The notes: generated from the letters alone by a model not told the origin. Counted from the first letter of the stretch, positions 24,385 through 32,647 are shown. The stretch: 35,851 bases of DNA from Halorubrum halophilum (GCF_000739595.1 NZ_BBJP01000035.1:1-35851), one strand, 5' to 3'. Made by a program: numbers and translations.

Positions 24385-25059
24385 TTAACACCCGCTCGAT
24401 TCTTCATTAAGGGGACCATCTGTCTCGGGGGGCACAGCTCTATCCTCCCATAGGCGCGCTCGTCCGACTTTCTTCTCAAGTCTTTCAACTTCTTCAATAC
24501 AGTCGTGATAGATGTTCTCGGCATCATTCAGGTAGGATAGAACCTTCTGTGTCTTCTCCTCATTCAATCTTTTCTGATTCAGTGTATCTGGTGAACCGAC
24601 CAATGACAGCGGGCATGCGTCCTCGAAAGATACGAGTTTGATCAGGCCTTGGACAGCAGTTCGACCATTTATACCCAGTTTCCGACGCTTATCGATGTAT
24701 CCGATATAGAACTGCTCCCCATTCTGTTGTAAGCTGCTGTTTCTCACTCGCGTGAATAAAAATAAATAGCGTTCATCGTCATCGTTTGCGAATGACGATA
24801 TGTTCCAATTTATACATCCAGTACAGTAGTTTTCAGCTTTTCTTTCAATACACGGTTCTGGCTTATTCCCTTCCCCCTGCGTATTTGTTACATCTCGGAC
24901 TGGTAGGTTGTTACCCTCATTATGATAGAAATACTGGGCCCTCCCACGAGCCCCCAGCTCATTTGGCTGAAACTCTCGAACTATCTCCACCTTTGGATCA
25001 ATATCAGAATCTGTCAAAGGAATCGGATCTTTTTCTAAATAATCGGACTTTTCAGACAT
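24385..25059 (-). CDS. Hypothetical protein co-located with the Nmad3-like gene
   Basis: A 224-residue protein I do not recognise. It has a central beta-rich segment (RYLFLFTRVRNS, EQFYIGYIDKRRKLGINGRTAVQGLIKLVSFEDACPLSLVG) that could be a small binding fold, preceded by a Cys cluster (EPCIERKAENYCTGCINW). A helical, charged C terminus (LNDAENIYHDCIEEVERLEKKVGR) may mediate dimerisation. It is the first gene of a likely operon with the Nmad3-like gene. A role in nucleotide modification or its sensing is suggested only by that neighbour. Confidence 0.5.
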   Translation of the reverse strand: MSEKSDYLEKDPIPLTDSDIDPKVEIVREFQPNELGARGRAQYFYHNEGNNLPVRDVTNTQGEGNKPEPCIERKAENYCTGCINWNISSFANDDDERYLFLFTRVRNSSLQQNGEQFYIGYIDKRRKLGINGRTAVQGLIKLVSFEDACPLSLVGSPDTLNQKRLNEEKTQKVLSYLNDAENIYHDCIEEVERLEKKVGRARLWEDRAVPPETDGPLNEESSGC

Positions 25060-25380
25060 CTTACTTATTGATCCAACCTGAAATGTGTTGATGACACAGA
25101 GGTAGGCCCATACTCGCCAGACCCAACTTGATGAAGTCGTGTATTTGTTGTGCCGTCCTCAAACCAAGGCCAGAAGTGCCATTCTGTTCACTCGGACCTC
25201 CGAAGGGGCTACACATATTTTCTTGTCGTTGATTCATAATGTAACGAGCTATCTTCTAGCATATCAAACTACTTCTGAAAATTCGACTTCTGATAATAGA
25301 AGTCATTTGGTCGTCACATCCATCGTTACTATCCATAGGCCTAGGAGCGTCCAGTCGTAATTGTCTGTTGTGAGACACGA
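25060..25380. other. AT-rich divergent intergenic region
   Basis: About 320 nt between the minus-strand Nmad3 operon and the plus-strand recombinase pair. I see no convincing gene; a 73-codon frame at 25139-25360 has no gene-like composition. It must hold promoters for both directions. Composition changes visibly from AT-rich to GC-richer at its right end. Confidence 0.5.
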
Positions 25381-25914
25381 ATGACTGGCGAAGAGCCACA
25401 GCAGACGGCATGGGAAACCGAGGTCGGCTTGTCCGAAGAGACGACCTACGTCGCCATCTATCCGAGTCGCAAGCACGCTGAGGAGTGGATGGAGGAGGCT
25501 GAAGAGCAAGGCTACGGGAGTCGATCGAAGTACCTATACGAACTGATACAAGAGGCTCGCGCTGCTCGTCAAGAGGGGTTTCTCGCCTACAGTCAGAACG
25601 AGTCGAAGGTCGAAGAACTACAATTACAAGTCGAGCAGTTACAGGACGAGCTCGAAAACGCGCAGAACTCGGACCCCGGGGAGATCGAAATCGCTCACGA
25701 AGAGTTCGTGACGACGTTCCTCACTGAGAACTACCAACCCCTGAATAAGGTACTCCACCAAGTCACGGATAGCGGTGTTCTCACGGGCATCGTGAAAGAT
25801 GCGGTTGAGGATCAGTTGTTCGACCTCGCGGAGGAGAACAAGGTCGAGTACAAGCAGGGCTACGGCTGGCGACTCGCCCACAACACTGCTGACGAGGAGG
25901 CGGTCGAGGCATGA
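25381..25914 (+). CDS. Coiled-coil protein preceding the recombinase
   Basis: The 177-residue acidic protein has an N-terminal region with YVAIYPSRKHAEEWMEEAEEQGYGSRSKYLYELIQEA, resembling a ribbon-helix-helix-like DNA-binding segment. A coiled coil (KVEELQLQVEQLQDELENAQ) follows. The C-terminal third, EFVTTFLTENYQPLNKVLHQVTDSGVLTGIVKDAVEDQLF, is predicted helical and looks like a winged-helix-type tail. Haloarchaeal tyrosine recombinases are often preceded by such a gene. Its stop overlaps the recombinase start as ATGA, so it is probably a co-translated accessory or directionality factor (inference). Confidence 0.65.
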   Translation: MTGEEPQQTAWETEVGLSEETTYVAIYPSRKHAEEWMEEAEEQGYGSRSKYLYELIQEARAARQEGFLAYSQNESKVEELQLQVEQLQDELENAQNSDPGEIEIAHEEFVTTFLTENYQPLNKVLHQVTDSGVLTGIVKDAVEDQLFDLAEENKVEYKQGYGWRLAHNTADEEAVEA

Positions 25915-26843
25915 CGGGCGAGACTCGCGAGAAGATTTACGAGAACGAGCACGACGCGGTCAACGACTTCATCGAGCGTAAGGAGGCAATGGGTCGCAGT
26001 CGTCGCACTCTAAACGCCTATTCGCGGACGCTGAAGTCGTTCTTCCACGAGGAGTTTCCCGACCTCGCACCGCAAGACGTTGAGGTGCGCCATATCGAGG
26101 ACTACGTCGGCGCACTCGCTGCCCGCGATCTCTCCCAAAACACGAAGCGTAGATACCTCGAATCGCTGTCCTCGTTCTTCGGGTGGGCGATGAAGCGCCC
26201 TCGGTTCGAGAATATCACCGGCAACCCCGCAGCAGTCGTCCTCGAAGAGATCCCACAAAAGTACCGCGAGCGTCCCGACTGTGCGACGTGGGAGAGCGCA
26301 AAGAAAATCATCCACAACATCGCTGAACCACGGAACAAGGCGATCGCCGTCATTCTCGCAAAAACTGGATGCCGGATTCGGGAGGCGCTCGAAATCGAAC
26401 GCGATGACCTGATGCTCGACGAGGGATTCATTCGACTTCGTGAGCGGAAAGGTGGCAGTCAGACTGTCGTTCCTGTTGATAACGAGGTCAAGCACGCCAT
26501 CAAGCGGTATCAACTCATCCGACCGGACGCCGACTCTAACTATCTGTTTCTCAGCGTCCGTGGAAACCGAGTGAACACGACGCAGGTCCAGCGGGCTGTC
26601 CGAGACGCTGCGGTCAAAGCAGGCGTAATGGATGAAGGAGAGACGCGCTTTCACCGTAAGTTCACTCCTCACACGTTTCGGACGGTGTTCACGACGTTAA
26701 TGCGGAATGAGGGAATGAAGGACCACATTTTACAGCACATCCGCGGTGACGCTAATAATCGAACGATGGATGTCTACACAAGGGTTGATCGAAACGACGC
26801 CCGACAAGAATATCTCGAGTGTATCAAGTCGCTTGATCTGTAG
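25911..26843 (+). CDS. Tyrosine recombinase / integrase (XerC/D-like)
   Basis: A 310-residue site-specific recombinase. The N-terminal SAM-like core-binding region is at about 10-110 (TLNAYSRTLKSFFHEEFP). The catalytic residues appear complete: Arg155 in TGCRIRE, Lys180 in LRERKGG, His254 and Arg257 in PHTFR, His276 in LQHIRGD, and Tyr289 in MDVYTRV. It is GC-richer than the genes on its left. It starts in ATGA overlap with the coiled-coil gene. It could integrate the surrounding element, but attachment sites were not identified. Confidence 0.9.
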   Translation: MTGETREKIYENEHDAVNDFIERKEAMGRSRRTLNAYSRTLKSFFHEEFPDLAPQDVEVRHIEDYVGALAARDLSQNTKRRYLESLSSFFGWAMKRPRFENITGNPAAVVLEEIPQKYRERPDCATWESAKKIIHNIAEPRNKAIAVILAKTGCRIREALEIERDDLMLDEGFIRLRERKGGSQTVVPVDNEVKHAIKRYQLIRPDADSNYLFLSVRGNRVNTTQVQRAVRDAAVKAGVMDEGETRFHRKFTPHTFRTVFTTLMRNEGMKDHILQHIRGDANNRTMDVYTRVDRNDARQEYLECIKSLDL

Positions 26844-27001
26844 ACCTCCTCTCGTAGAGCATTTTGCGGAGACGACAGAGACGCGGTCGTGAAGACAGTC
26901 GATGGGCAAGGTGCCTGTGTTCTATCGGATAGACTCTAAACCGCGGAGACGACTGAGTGTCTTCGTCTAAGAAGTAGGGGTTGTCTGTCTCAAGAACTTA
27001 C
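26844..27001. other. Segment downstream of the recombinase with an 11-bp direct repeat
   Basis: GCGGAGACGAC occurs at 26866-26876 and 26943-26953, each followed by GAG/TGAG. The 77-nt spacing beside the recombinase could mark recombinase-binding sites, but the repeat is short and unproven. Confidence 0.25.
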
Positions 27002-27331
27002 TCAGAGCGCGCCGCTCCACGTCAGGTATGCGAGGGCAGCGACAGGAATTGATGAATACGCCCAAGCCGCCGTGTAGTACCAGTTTGGAAGAGATTCATC
27101 GAATTCGTATGTAAAGAGTGCTAGTCCAGCGAAGAGAATCCCGATATTCGCATACCAGGTGAGCCACTCGCTGACATACGGATATTCGTACAAGTGGATG
27201 TTGATCGCTGCGACGTTCGCCCAGATAGCCGGTCTACTGATATACTGCTTCTCAACGAGTAATCCGAGCAGTATCAGCGCAATCACATTCAAATTCTCAA
27301 TGACAACTGGAGGGAGCAGTTCAATCCACAT
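27002..27331 (-). CDS. Small membrane protein, unknown
   Basis: A 109-residue protein with three or four hydrophobic helices: ENLNVIALILLGLLVEK, PAIWANVAAINIHLY, WLTWYANIGILFAGLALFTY and YYTAAWAYSSIPVAALAYLTW. It has no family motif that I recognise. I prefer the start at 27331 because a TATA-like AATATAAT box (27353-27360) lies about 25 nt upstream, the leaderless spacing. The longer frame to 27460 adds an Arg/Thr-rich segment with no coding character. Confidence 0.55.
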   Translation of the reverse strand: MWIELLPPVVIENLNVIALILLGLLVEKQYISRPAIWANVAAINIHLYEYPYVSEWLTWYANIGILFAGLALFTYEFDESLPNWYYTAAWAYSSIPVAALAYLTWSGAL

Positions 27332-27352
27332 ACCTCGTGATTTCTGACTATC

Positions 27353-27360
27353 AATATAAT
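27353..27360 (-). promoter_or_regulatory. TATA-like box for the small membrane protein
   Basis: ATTATATT on the minus strand lies about 25 nt from the ATG at 27331. It decides the start of that gene. Confidence 0.45.
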
Positions 27361-27553
27361 ACTTGTCTGACCGTGGTGAAACTAATTGAATCCAGGTACG
27401 CGGTGTTTCAGTCCGGCTCCTCGGTGTCCTTGCTTTTGTCTCTGCGTAAAGAGACCGCACGCTGTCCCTGTTTGTGATACCGGTGCCTACGATGTAACAG
27501 ATATCTCCGATATTGCGAGAGCGACGAGGCTGCTGTCGTCTCTGCGATCAGGA

Positions 27554-27940
27554 TTATTCGACCTTGTGGAACCCAAGAACGTTGTCAACGATATGTAGGA
27601 GTCCCCATAACGGTAAACCGACGACAAGTATCCCGAACCAGAAGACGAACATGGCGATGGGTAGTGGGTGAGGGAGCACGGTGATAGGCAGACCAACCGC
27701 GTTGAGACCGATGGCGACGAGCATCGAAACGAACCCGATCATGTTCAGTGTCCCAAGCGCCTGTCGTGGTGACTGAAACGGTCCTCGGGGATTTGACCAG
27801 TCCCACGAATCGCCGTCTGTCGAGATCTCTTTGTCGGTTGTGTCTGGTTCATGGACATCTCCAACTGTAGAGCCACACTCGGGACAGTACGAAGCGTCGT
27901 CAGCAAGCTCTGAACCACACCGTTGGCAGTAGTCAGGCAT
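27554..27940 (-). CDS. Zinc-ribbon membrane protein
   Basis: A 128-residue protein starting MPDYCQRCGSELADDASYCPECGS. CxxC...CxxC is a zinc-ribbon at residues 5-22. An acidic linker leads to two hydrophobic helices (LNMIGFVSMLVAIGLNAVGLPI and PIAMFVFWFGILVVGLPLWGLL). Zinc ribbon plus membrane helices is a common haloarchaeal layout of unknown function. The frame extends upstream to 28123, but the zinc ribbon is normally at the N terminus, so 27940 is the better start. Confidence 0.75.
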   Translation of the reverse strand: MPDYCQRCGSELADDASYCPECGSTVGDVHEPDTTDKEISTDGDSWDWSNPRGPFQSPRQALGTLNMIGFVSMLVAIGLNAVGLPITVLPHPLPIAMFVFWFGILVVGLPLWGLLHIVDNVLGFHKVE

Positions 27941-28407
27941 GCCATGGCGCTCGGAAAAGATGCTACTAACTTTTTTGATAGCGTTTCTATTCCGGAAATT
28001 GTGAAAATACAGAGATAGATATTCTCCTTCTTTCTGTCGAAGCGGTCTTAGCAGAATCGAATTTTTGTCGTCGCTCTGCTTACCGGAGATCTTAGCAGAA
28101 TAGTCCGTCTGACGATCGAGCATATCGGGTCCTATACTCTATCAGCACAGGTGAGCCATTGCTTAGACGTTAATTATCCACGTTAGAATAGGTTTGAGCT
28201 ATTTAATAATGGGTGTGGAGACGGGTGTTTGGAAGAACTGAGTAAAGTTGTCGGCCTGACCACTCGTATATAAATTCTTCGCCCTAAACGTGGGGCTATT
28301 TTAGCACGTGAGATTCACAATAGGTACTCTCTGACCCTCATGCGTGGAGTCTCGATGTGTTTGTTGCGAGATGGTCGCTAGGCTGGAAGACTCCACAGGA
28401 GAAAGAG
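27941..28407. other. Intergenic region
   Basis: About 465 nt with no supportable gene. The sequence is AT-rich with runs such as TATTTAATAATG near 28199 and GTATATAAATTC near 28266, which could be promoter elements for the plus-strand gene at 28408. No repeats or hairpins of note. Confidence 0.4.
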
Positions 28408-29052
28408 ATGAATGAAATCCACTCCGACGACGGAAGTACAGTAGAGAAATTCGGCCGCGATCCGTGGCTCCAAACAGATTGGCAGGGCTTGTTTGAGCGA
28501 GTTGCCGGGTCAACTGAACCCCCTCTACAGCGAGATACGTTAGCCCTGGCTGTCAGTAACAAATACGGCTTTAGTCAGGAATTCGGTGAGACATTTGTCG
28601 ACAAAGCCGCAGAATGCGGCCAACTGTTTCGTGTTCAGATCAATCTCGACAACCTGACTTGGGATTACTACATATCTGAACCAGATGTGACCGGAGATCA
28701 CTGTAATTGGGTCAGTATTCTTAGTAGTGATATCTTGGCCGACACAGATGAACTGGTTCCAGAAATTCTCTCGCGAAATGAAGTTGTGGAGAAGTTGTGT
28801 GCCAGAGACAATCAGATCACTCTCAATCAGGCACAACACGTTGCTGATCATATCGAGTGCTTCTATCCATTCTACGCAGACGGTGGGGATGTTAAAATGC
28901 ACCCCCAAGTGTCTAAACAATTAGTAACAAATCGGTCGTACGCTCAGATCAGCGAAGCGGTCTCATTTACCACCCCTACGGGCGTGAATGAGGCGCTTGC
29001 GGATGTTCTGGAGTCGGTCTTAGCGTACGAGGAAGCGACACGAGAACTGTAA
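28408..29052 (+). CDS. Hypothetical protein
   Basis: A 214-residue protein that I do not recognise. It is mostly predicted helical, with an aromatic N-terminal part (FGRDPWLQTDWQGLFERV) and a segment with Cys residues (AAECGQLFRVQIN). The start at 28408 is chosen because AGGAG at 28397-28401 sits 6 nt upstream, an unusual clear Shine-Dalgarno in this window. An in-frame ATG at 28357 is the alternative. Spacing to the next small gene is about 48 nt. It may be one of several element-encoded accessory genes before the PrimPol gene. Confidence 0.5.
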   Translation: MNEIHSDDGSTVEKFGRDPWLQTDWQGLFERVAGSTEPPLQRDTLALAVSNKYGFSQEFGETFVDKAAECGQLFRVQINLDNLTWDYYISEPDVTGDHCNWVSILSSDILADTDELVPEILSRNEVVEKLCARDNQITLNQAQHVADHIECFYPFYADGGDVKMHPQVSKQLVTNRSYAQISEAVSFTTPTGVNEALADVLESVLAYEEATREL

Positions 29053-29100
29053 ATACCATTCTCTCGGCCTGTTTTTTGCTATCTAGAATCTATACAATAT

Positions 29101-29247
29101 ATGTCTCGAACGACGATCGCACTGGAAGACTCAACGAAGGCCCAATTGTGCGCACTCAAGCGTGGCGGAGAGAGTTACGATGACCTACTGCTGTATATTC
29201 TCGATAGTATCAACCGAGACTCATCTGGCGAGGTGACGCTCGATTAA
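29101..29247 (+). CDS. Ribbon-helix-helix-like small protein
   Basis: A 48-residue peptide, MSRTTIALEDSTKAQLCALK..., ending GEVTLD. The short strand RTTIAL followed by two helices (STKAQLCALK, YDDLLLYILDSI) is the layout of ribbon-helix-helix regulators and VapB-like antitoxins in haloarchaea. It may regulate the downstream replication-protein gene or act as an antitoxin, but no toxin is adjacent. It is too short for many gene callers. Confidence 0.6.
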   Translation: MSRTTIALEDSTKAQLCALKRGGESYDDLLLYILDSINRDSSGEVTLD

Positions 29248-29344
29248 GACTTGACCCCGCTTCGATGCTCGCTGTGAGCCAGCAAATCGAGCACGAGGCG
29301 AGGTAACATGGACAGTAGATCTGCGGGCAGCGGGTTTCCGAGCC

Positions 29345-30592
29345 ATGTACACCAAGACAATGACCCGGACAAATCACAATACGGACTCCGACCCTAGGAA
29401 GGTATCGAGCCAAGACCATACAGCGCACGGCTCTGGTACTGGAACGACAGTACAGACTGAACCACAGACAGCTCTTCGGAATCAGTTGGCAACCGCTGGA
29501 CTGGACGTAGAGCGATTCGTACCGTTACGCGACGGCACGAAAGAGAGTCGTGTCAACCATACAGACCCCGCACACCAATACTCGGTCGCAGAACTCGACA
29601 GCAACTACGGGGTGATGGCTGGCGACGGGCTGGTCATCATTGATATCGACGATTACGATGACGATCAGCTTGCCCCCGACTGGGTTACATCCTTACCACC
29701 GACGTTCACCGTCGAAACCCCGCACGGAGGCGAGCATAGGTACTACGCAGTTAGTGACCTGATGAGTAACACTCGATCTGAGTGGGGCGAAGTCCGCGCT
29801 GACAATCAATACGTTGTCGGCCCTGGTTCAGAACTCGACTCGTGTTCGAAGAACTGGCACAACTGTTCTGACGACGACGCTGGGCGCTATATCGTGCTTG
29901 AAGACCGTCCCCTCGCACAAATCTCCACATCGTCACTACCGGAGCAGACCACGCAGGAATCGAAATCATCAACAATGGTTCCGACTGGCTCACCAGAGGT
30001 AGCATCTGTTGATGATGTAGACGCGCCGTTTGGAAAACTCGACACACGGCTACAAGCGTTTCTCACGAAGGATCAGCGGAAAGCACTCTGGGAAGGACGA
30101 TACTCTGACGCAGGTCATAACGACCGATCTCAAGCTGAGGCCGAACTCGCATATCATCTTGGTTGGTTTTTTGAGCGCAACGCTCAGGTTGTCGGTCAGC
30201 TGATGACCCTCGCTTGTGGGCGATATCCGAAGACGGACTGGAATGAACTCCGGAAATGGCTCGTCCGTGACGATGACAGCTACCGTAAGGGCACAACCCA
30301 GCTACCTGACTACAATGACACATACACCCCTCCATGGTCAGGACGTGGGCCGCGACCTGAAGTCAGTCAAGTAACTTCGGGCAAGGTTCTCGACGCTACG
30401 TTTGAACTGTATCCCGCAACAGTCAACGAGATCACCGAGAACGAGACTGTAGACGTATCCCGAGAGCAGACACGAAAGGCGCTAGAAGAATTACGCGACT
30501 ACGATATACTCACACGGGAGAAGGATACCATGCGACCGGGGAATCCATACGTCTACTATCCAGTGTTCGAAGAGAATCTCAATGATATCTAA
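29345..30592 (+). CDS. PrimPol-type replication protein with C-terminal winged helix
   Basis: A 415-residue protein with a primase-polymerase (Prim-Pol) core. VIIDIDDYDDD at 97-107 has the acidic metal ligands, TPHGGEHRYY at 125-134 is the GGxHxYY-type motif, and VVGPGSELDS near 153 fits the third conserved strand. A Ser/Thr-rich linker follows, then a helical region, and the last 70 residues contain an HTH-like unit (TVDVSREQTRKALEELRDYDILTREK). Plasmid and virus replication proteins use this layout. It suggests that this part of the island is an integrated replicon. The exact start (29345 or ATG at 29360) is uncertain. Confidence 0.75.
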   Translation: MYTKTMTRTNHNTDSDPRKVSSQDHTAHGSGTGTTVQTEPQTALRNQLATAGLDVERFVPLRDGTKESRVNHTDPAHQYSVAELDSNYGVMAGDGLVIIDIDDYDDDQLAPDWVTSLPPTFTVETPHGGEHRYYAVSDLMSNTRSEWGEVRADNQYVVGPGSELDSCSKNWHNCSDDDAGRYIVLEDRPLAQISTSSLPEQTTQESKSSTMVPTGSPEVASVDDVDAPFGKLDTRLQAFLTKDQRKALWEGRYSDAGHNDRSQAEAELAYHLGWFFERNAQVVGQLMTLACGRYPKTDWNELRKWLVRDDDSYRKGTTQLPDYNDTYTPPWSGRGPRPEVSQVTSGKVLDATFELYPATVNEITENETVDVSREQTRKALEELRDYDILTREKDTMRPGNPYVYYPVFEENLNDI

Positions 30593-30645
30593 CTTAACCG
30601 TATACTGTGGATAATGTCTTGGAAAGTGTGTTGATTGAGTAACAG

Positions 30646-30999
30646 TTACGATGGCTGTCGTCTGATGTTTGTTATTGACCCTTCTGTGGACTCGCCTCTA
30701 CCGGCTGGAAGGTTCTCATCCTCAATATAAAATAGTTCAGGCGGATTATGATCGCTGATTCGTCTTGACCACTCCGGTCGGTCAAGATTAATGACGTACG
30801 CTCCTATACCTCGTGAATTACCAGTTCCCCTCACATATACTCGATAATGCTTGCTTTCGTCTCGAACGTGTAGCTCGGCGGGTTCTACCTCCCTCACATG
30901 AAACTCGCGGTTCTGAATATCTCTGTTCGTATTTACGTAGATAGTATCTCCCGGTTTGAGATCCTGTACCTGTTGCTCGATTTTGGAGCGGTCAGTCAT
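30646..30999 (-). CDS. Hypothetical small beta-rich protein
   Basis: A 117-residue protein with no recognised family. The middle alternates charged and hydrophobic residues (KPGDTIYVNTNRDIQNREFHVREVEPAELHVRDE), suggesting a small beta-barrel such as an SH3- or OB-like fold. It lies 6 nt after the winged-helix gene in the same direction, so it is probably co-transcribed with that regulator. It may be a cofactor of the repressor, but this is speculative. Confidence 0.5.
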   Translation of the reverse strand: MTDRSKIEQQVQDLKPGDTIYVNTNRDIQNREFHVREVEPAELHVRDESKHYRVYVRGTGNSRGIGAYVINLDRPEWSRRISDHNPPELFYIEDENLPAGRGESTEGSITNIRRQPS

Positions 31000-31005
31000 A
31001 GTATC

Positions 31006-31278
31006 TCACTCTAAGTGATCCTCAGTATGTTCCAGTTCCTCCGCCGTGAGGTCTCCTGCGAGGAACCGTTCCCCGAGGTCAGTAACGCGGTAGTTTGATG
31101 CGTCGACGCGTTGTAACAGTCCTGCGTCAGTCAGCTTTCGGCAACGACGAGAGAGGTATTCCTGTGTGTAGTCGATATTCGCGGCAATGACGCTTGGAGA
31201 AGCGACGATCTCCTTGTCATGTAGAAACTCAAGCACCCGTTCATCAGCCTGTGTCATCCAGTCAACCCGTGGTCGCAT
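31006..31278 (-). CDS. PhiH1-repressor-like winged-helix protein
   Basis: The 90-residue protein is a single winged helix-turn-helix: ADERVLEFLHDKEIVASPSVIAANIDYTQEYLSRRCRKLTDAGLLQRV, then YRVTDLGERFLAGDL. This is the pattern of haloarchaeal phiH1-repressor-like regulators, usually found on viruses and integrated elements. Repeated ACAGT sites lie just upstream in the region shared with the divergent gene at 31409, fitting auto-regulation. It starts an apparent two-gene operon. Confidence 0.8.
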   Translation of the reverse strand: MRPRVDWMTQADERVLEFLHDKEIVASPSVIAANIDYTQEYLSRRCRKLTDAGLLQRVDASNYRVTDLGERFLAGDLTAEELEHTEDHLE

Positions 31279-31280
31279 CT

Positions 31281-31350
31281 AACAGTGAGATACTGGTTTT
31301 AACTGTTTCAGAAGGTGTCAAAACGTGTCTAACGACAGTAAAAGACAGTT
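31281..31350. promoter_or_regulatory. Cluster of ACAGT repeats, candidate repressor operator
   Basis: AACAGT at 31281-31286 and its inverted copy ACTGTT at 31302-31307 flank the likely promoter of the winged-helix gene. Two further GACAGT copies at 31334-31339 and 31344-31349 are direct repeats exactly 10 bp apart, on one helical face. This fits an operator between divergent genes. Confidence 0.45.
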
Positions 31351-31408
31351 CTACAAACACAGAATTTTGTGGTTAATGCTAAGTTGATAGAGATGTATCG
31401 TCGATCAA

Positions 31409-31951
31409 ATGGAATTAGGCCGGCGTGTACTCAAACAGCAGGAAGCCGCCTACGAGAAAGACGAGGATCAGTATGCCGAAGAGATGGAGCGACTCGAAAC
31501 GCTACCGAAGGCGTTCGAGGAAGGTACGTGGACGTGGGAAGATCTAGAGTGGATTGTGCGCTGGAAAATGACCGGCTCACCATTTGTCGGAAAGGTTCTC
31601 GATGACTTCAATTCAAACGACGAGACGTTTGTCACCTCTCAAATTGAGAAGTCGGTCGCTGCCTCTTCACCAGGTGAGAAACTCTCACATCTGATCGAGA
31701 TATCCGGTGTCGCTGAACGGATGGGTTCTGCGTTTCTCTTGTTTATGAACCCCGATCGCTTCACCGTGCTCGACTGGAAGGCATGGAGTGTCCTACACGA
31801 GAGCGGATACTTGCCCGACGAGATGCCTGATGACCCCTCTGTTGACGATTACTTACTGTATCTTGGATCGTGTTGGGCGATAGCGAACGAGTACGATGTT
31901 AGTCTCCGAACGCTCGATATGGCACTGTGGGCGCTCGGAGGCGATGAGTGA
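31409..31951 (+). CDS. Hypothetical protein with helix-hairpin-helix-like core
   Basis: A 180-residue, mostly helical protein. WEDLEWIVRWKMTGSP, then KLSHLIEISGVAERMGSAFLLFMNPDRFTVLDWKAWSVLHESG, resembles the helix-hairpin-helix and following acidic (DW) segment of base-excision glycosylase-like proteins (LxxIxGVxxxxAS, then D). The catalytic Lys of OGG-type enzymes is not obvious, so it may be a degenerate relative or a coincidental match. Its stop overlaps the next gene by 8 nt (ATGAGTGA). It is transcribed divergently from the winged-helix repressor. Confidence 0.5.
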   Translation: MELGRRVLKQQEAAYEKDEDQYAEEMERLETLPKAFEEGTWTWEDLEWIVRWKMTGSPFVGKVLDDFNSNDETFVTSQIEKSVAASSPGEKLSHLIEISGVAERMGSAFLLFMNPDRFTVLDWKAWSVLHESGYLPDEMPDDPSVDDYLLYLGSCWAIANEYDVSLRTLDMALWALGGDE

Positions 31952-32444
31952 ACTGCCACCCGCAACTAAATCCGTTCAGGAACGATACACTACCATGGAC
32001 GACTCAAACCAACCAGAACGCCCGCCTCCTGATGCTGACGCTGCCGAGATAGCCCAATGGATGGACGAGGACTTTGGACGGGCGATCGCCGAGGCGGCAG
32101 AAGAGCACGCGAGCAACAAAGCACACGAGGTCGTAGAGGTCGAGATAATCAATCATGAGCGGGGTGAGGTCGTCGGGAGGATAGATACGGACGGGAACCT
32201 AAACACAGAGAGTGAGACGCTCAGGCGTGTCTCACAGGAGTATCTAGAGGAGGGCGTTCCTGTGATCGTCCCCACGACCTACGAAAATGTAGACGGTGAA
32301 ACGGTTCACGCAGATGGTGAGGTGATCGTCGAGCCGGGAACTACGGGATTCGTGCGAGCCTTTGTCGACGAACTCCCGAGTCCGTTCGACTGTGATCCTG
32401 ATGTGCTGATCGTCCTGCCAACTCACAGCTTAGAGCAGGATTGA
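31944..32444 (+). CDS. Hypothetical protein downstream of the HhH-like gene
   Basis: A 166-residue acidic protein with no recognised family. It has a helical N-terminal half (AEIAQWMDEDFGRAIAEAAEEHAS) and a beta-rich C-terminal half (VVEVEIINHERGEVVGRIDTDG, VPVIVPTTYENVDGETVHADGEVIVEPG). The start at 31944 overlaps the upstream gene; the ATG at 31995 (MDDSNQPERPPP) is a reasonable alternative. It is probably co-translated with the upstream gene. Confidence 0.5.
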   Translation: MSELPPATKSVQERYTTMDDSNQPERPPPDADAAEIAQWMDEDFGRAIAEAAEEHASNKAHEVVEVEIINHERGEVVGRIDTDGNLNTESETLRRVSQEYLEEGVPVIVPTTYENVDGETVHADGEVIVEPGTTGFVRAFVDELPSPFDCDPDVLIVLPTHSLEQD

Positions 32445-32647
32445 AAATACGCCAAACGTCTCATACCGCTATTCCGGGATTTTGGCTTAGAGCATACCGG
32501 AGATTCGCGTTTACAGAGCGAAACCGGTTCTCCGACTAGGTCATTTTTGTCAAGAGATGCGTTTCTCTGCGGGTCGAGGTACAGTCCGATGTATCCCTTA
32601 GCCCTCGCCAAAGAACCGCGTCTCGTCGATGTCTCTTGGTCTGTCCC

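Noticed and set aside
25139-25360. 73-codon plus-strand frame in the AT-rich gap
   Set aside because: No start signal or gene-like composition, and it lies in a region that must contain promoters.
26866-26953. 11-bp direct repeat GCGGAGACGAC as attachment sites
   Set aside because: Too short and too close together to bound an element; no matching copy was noticed elsewhere in the window.
32423-32611. 62-codon minus-strand frame between the acidic unknown gene and the TBP gene
   Set aside because: No start context, no recognisable features and it overlaps the end of the upstream gene.
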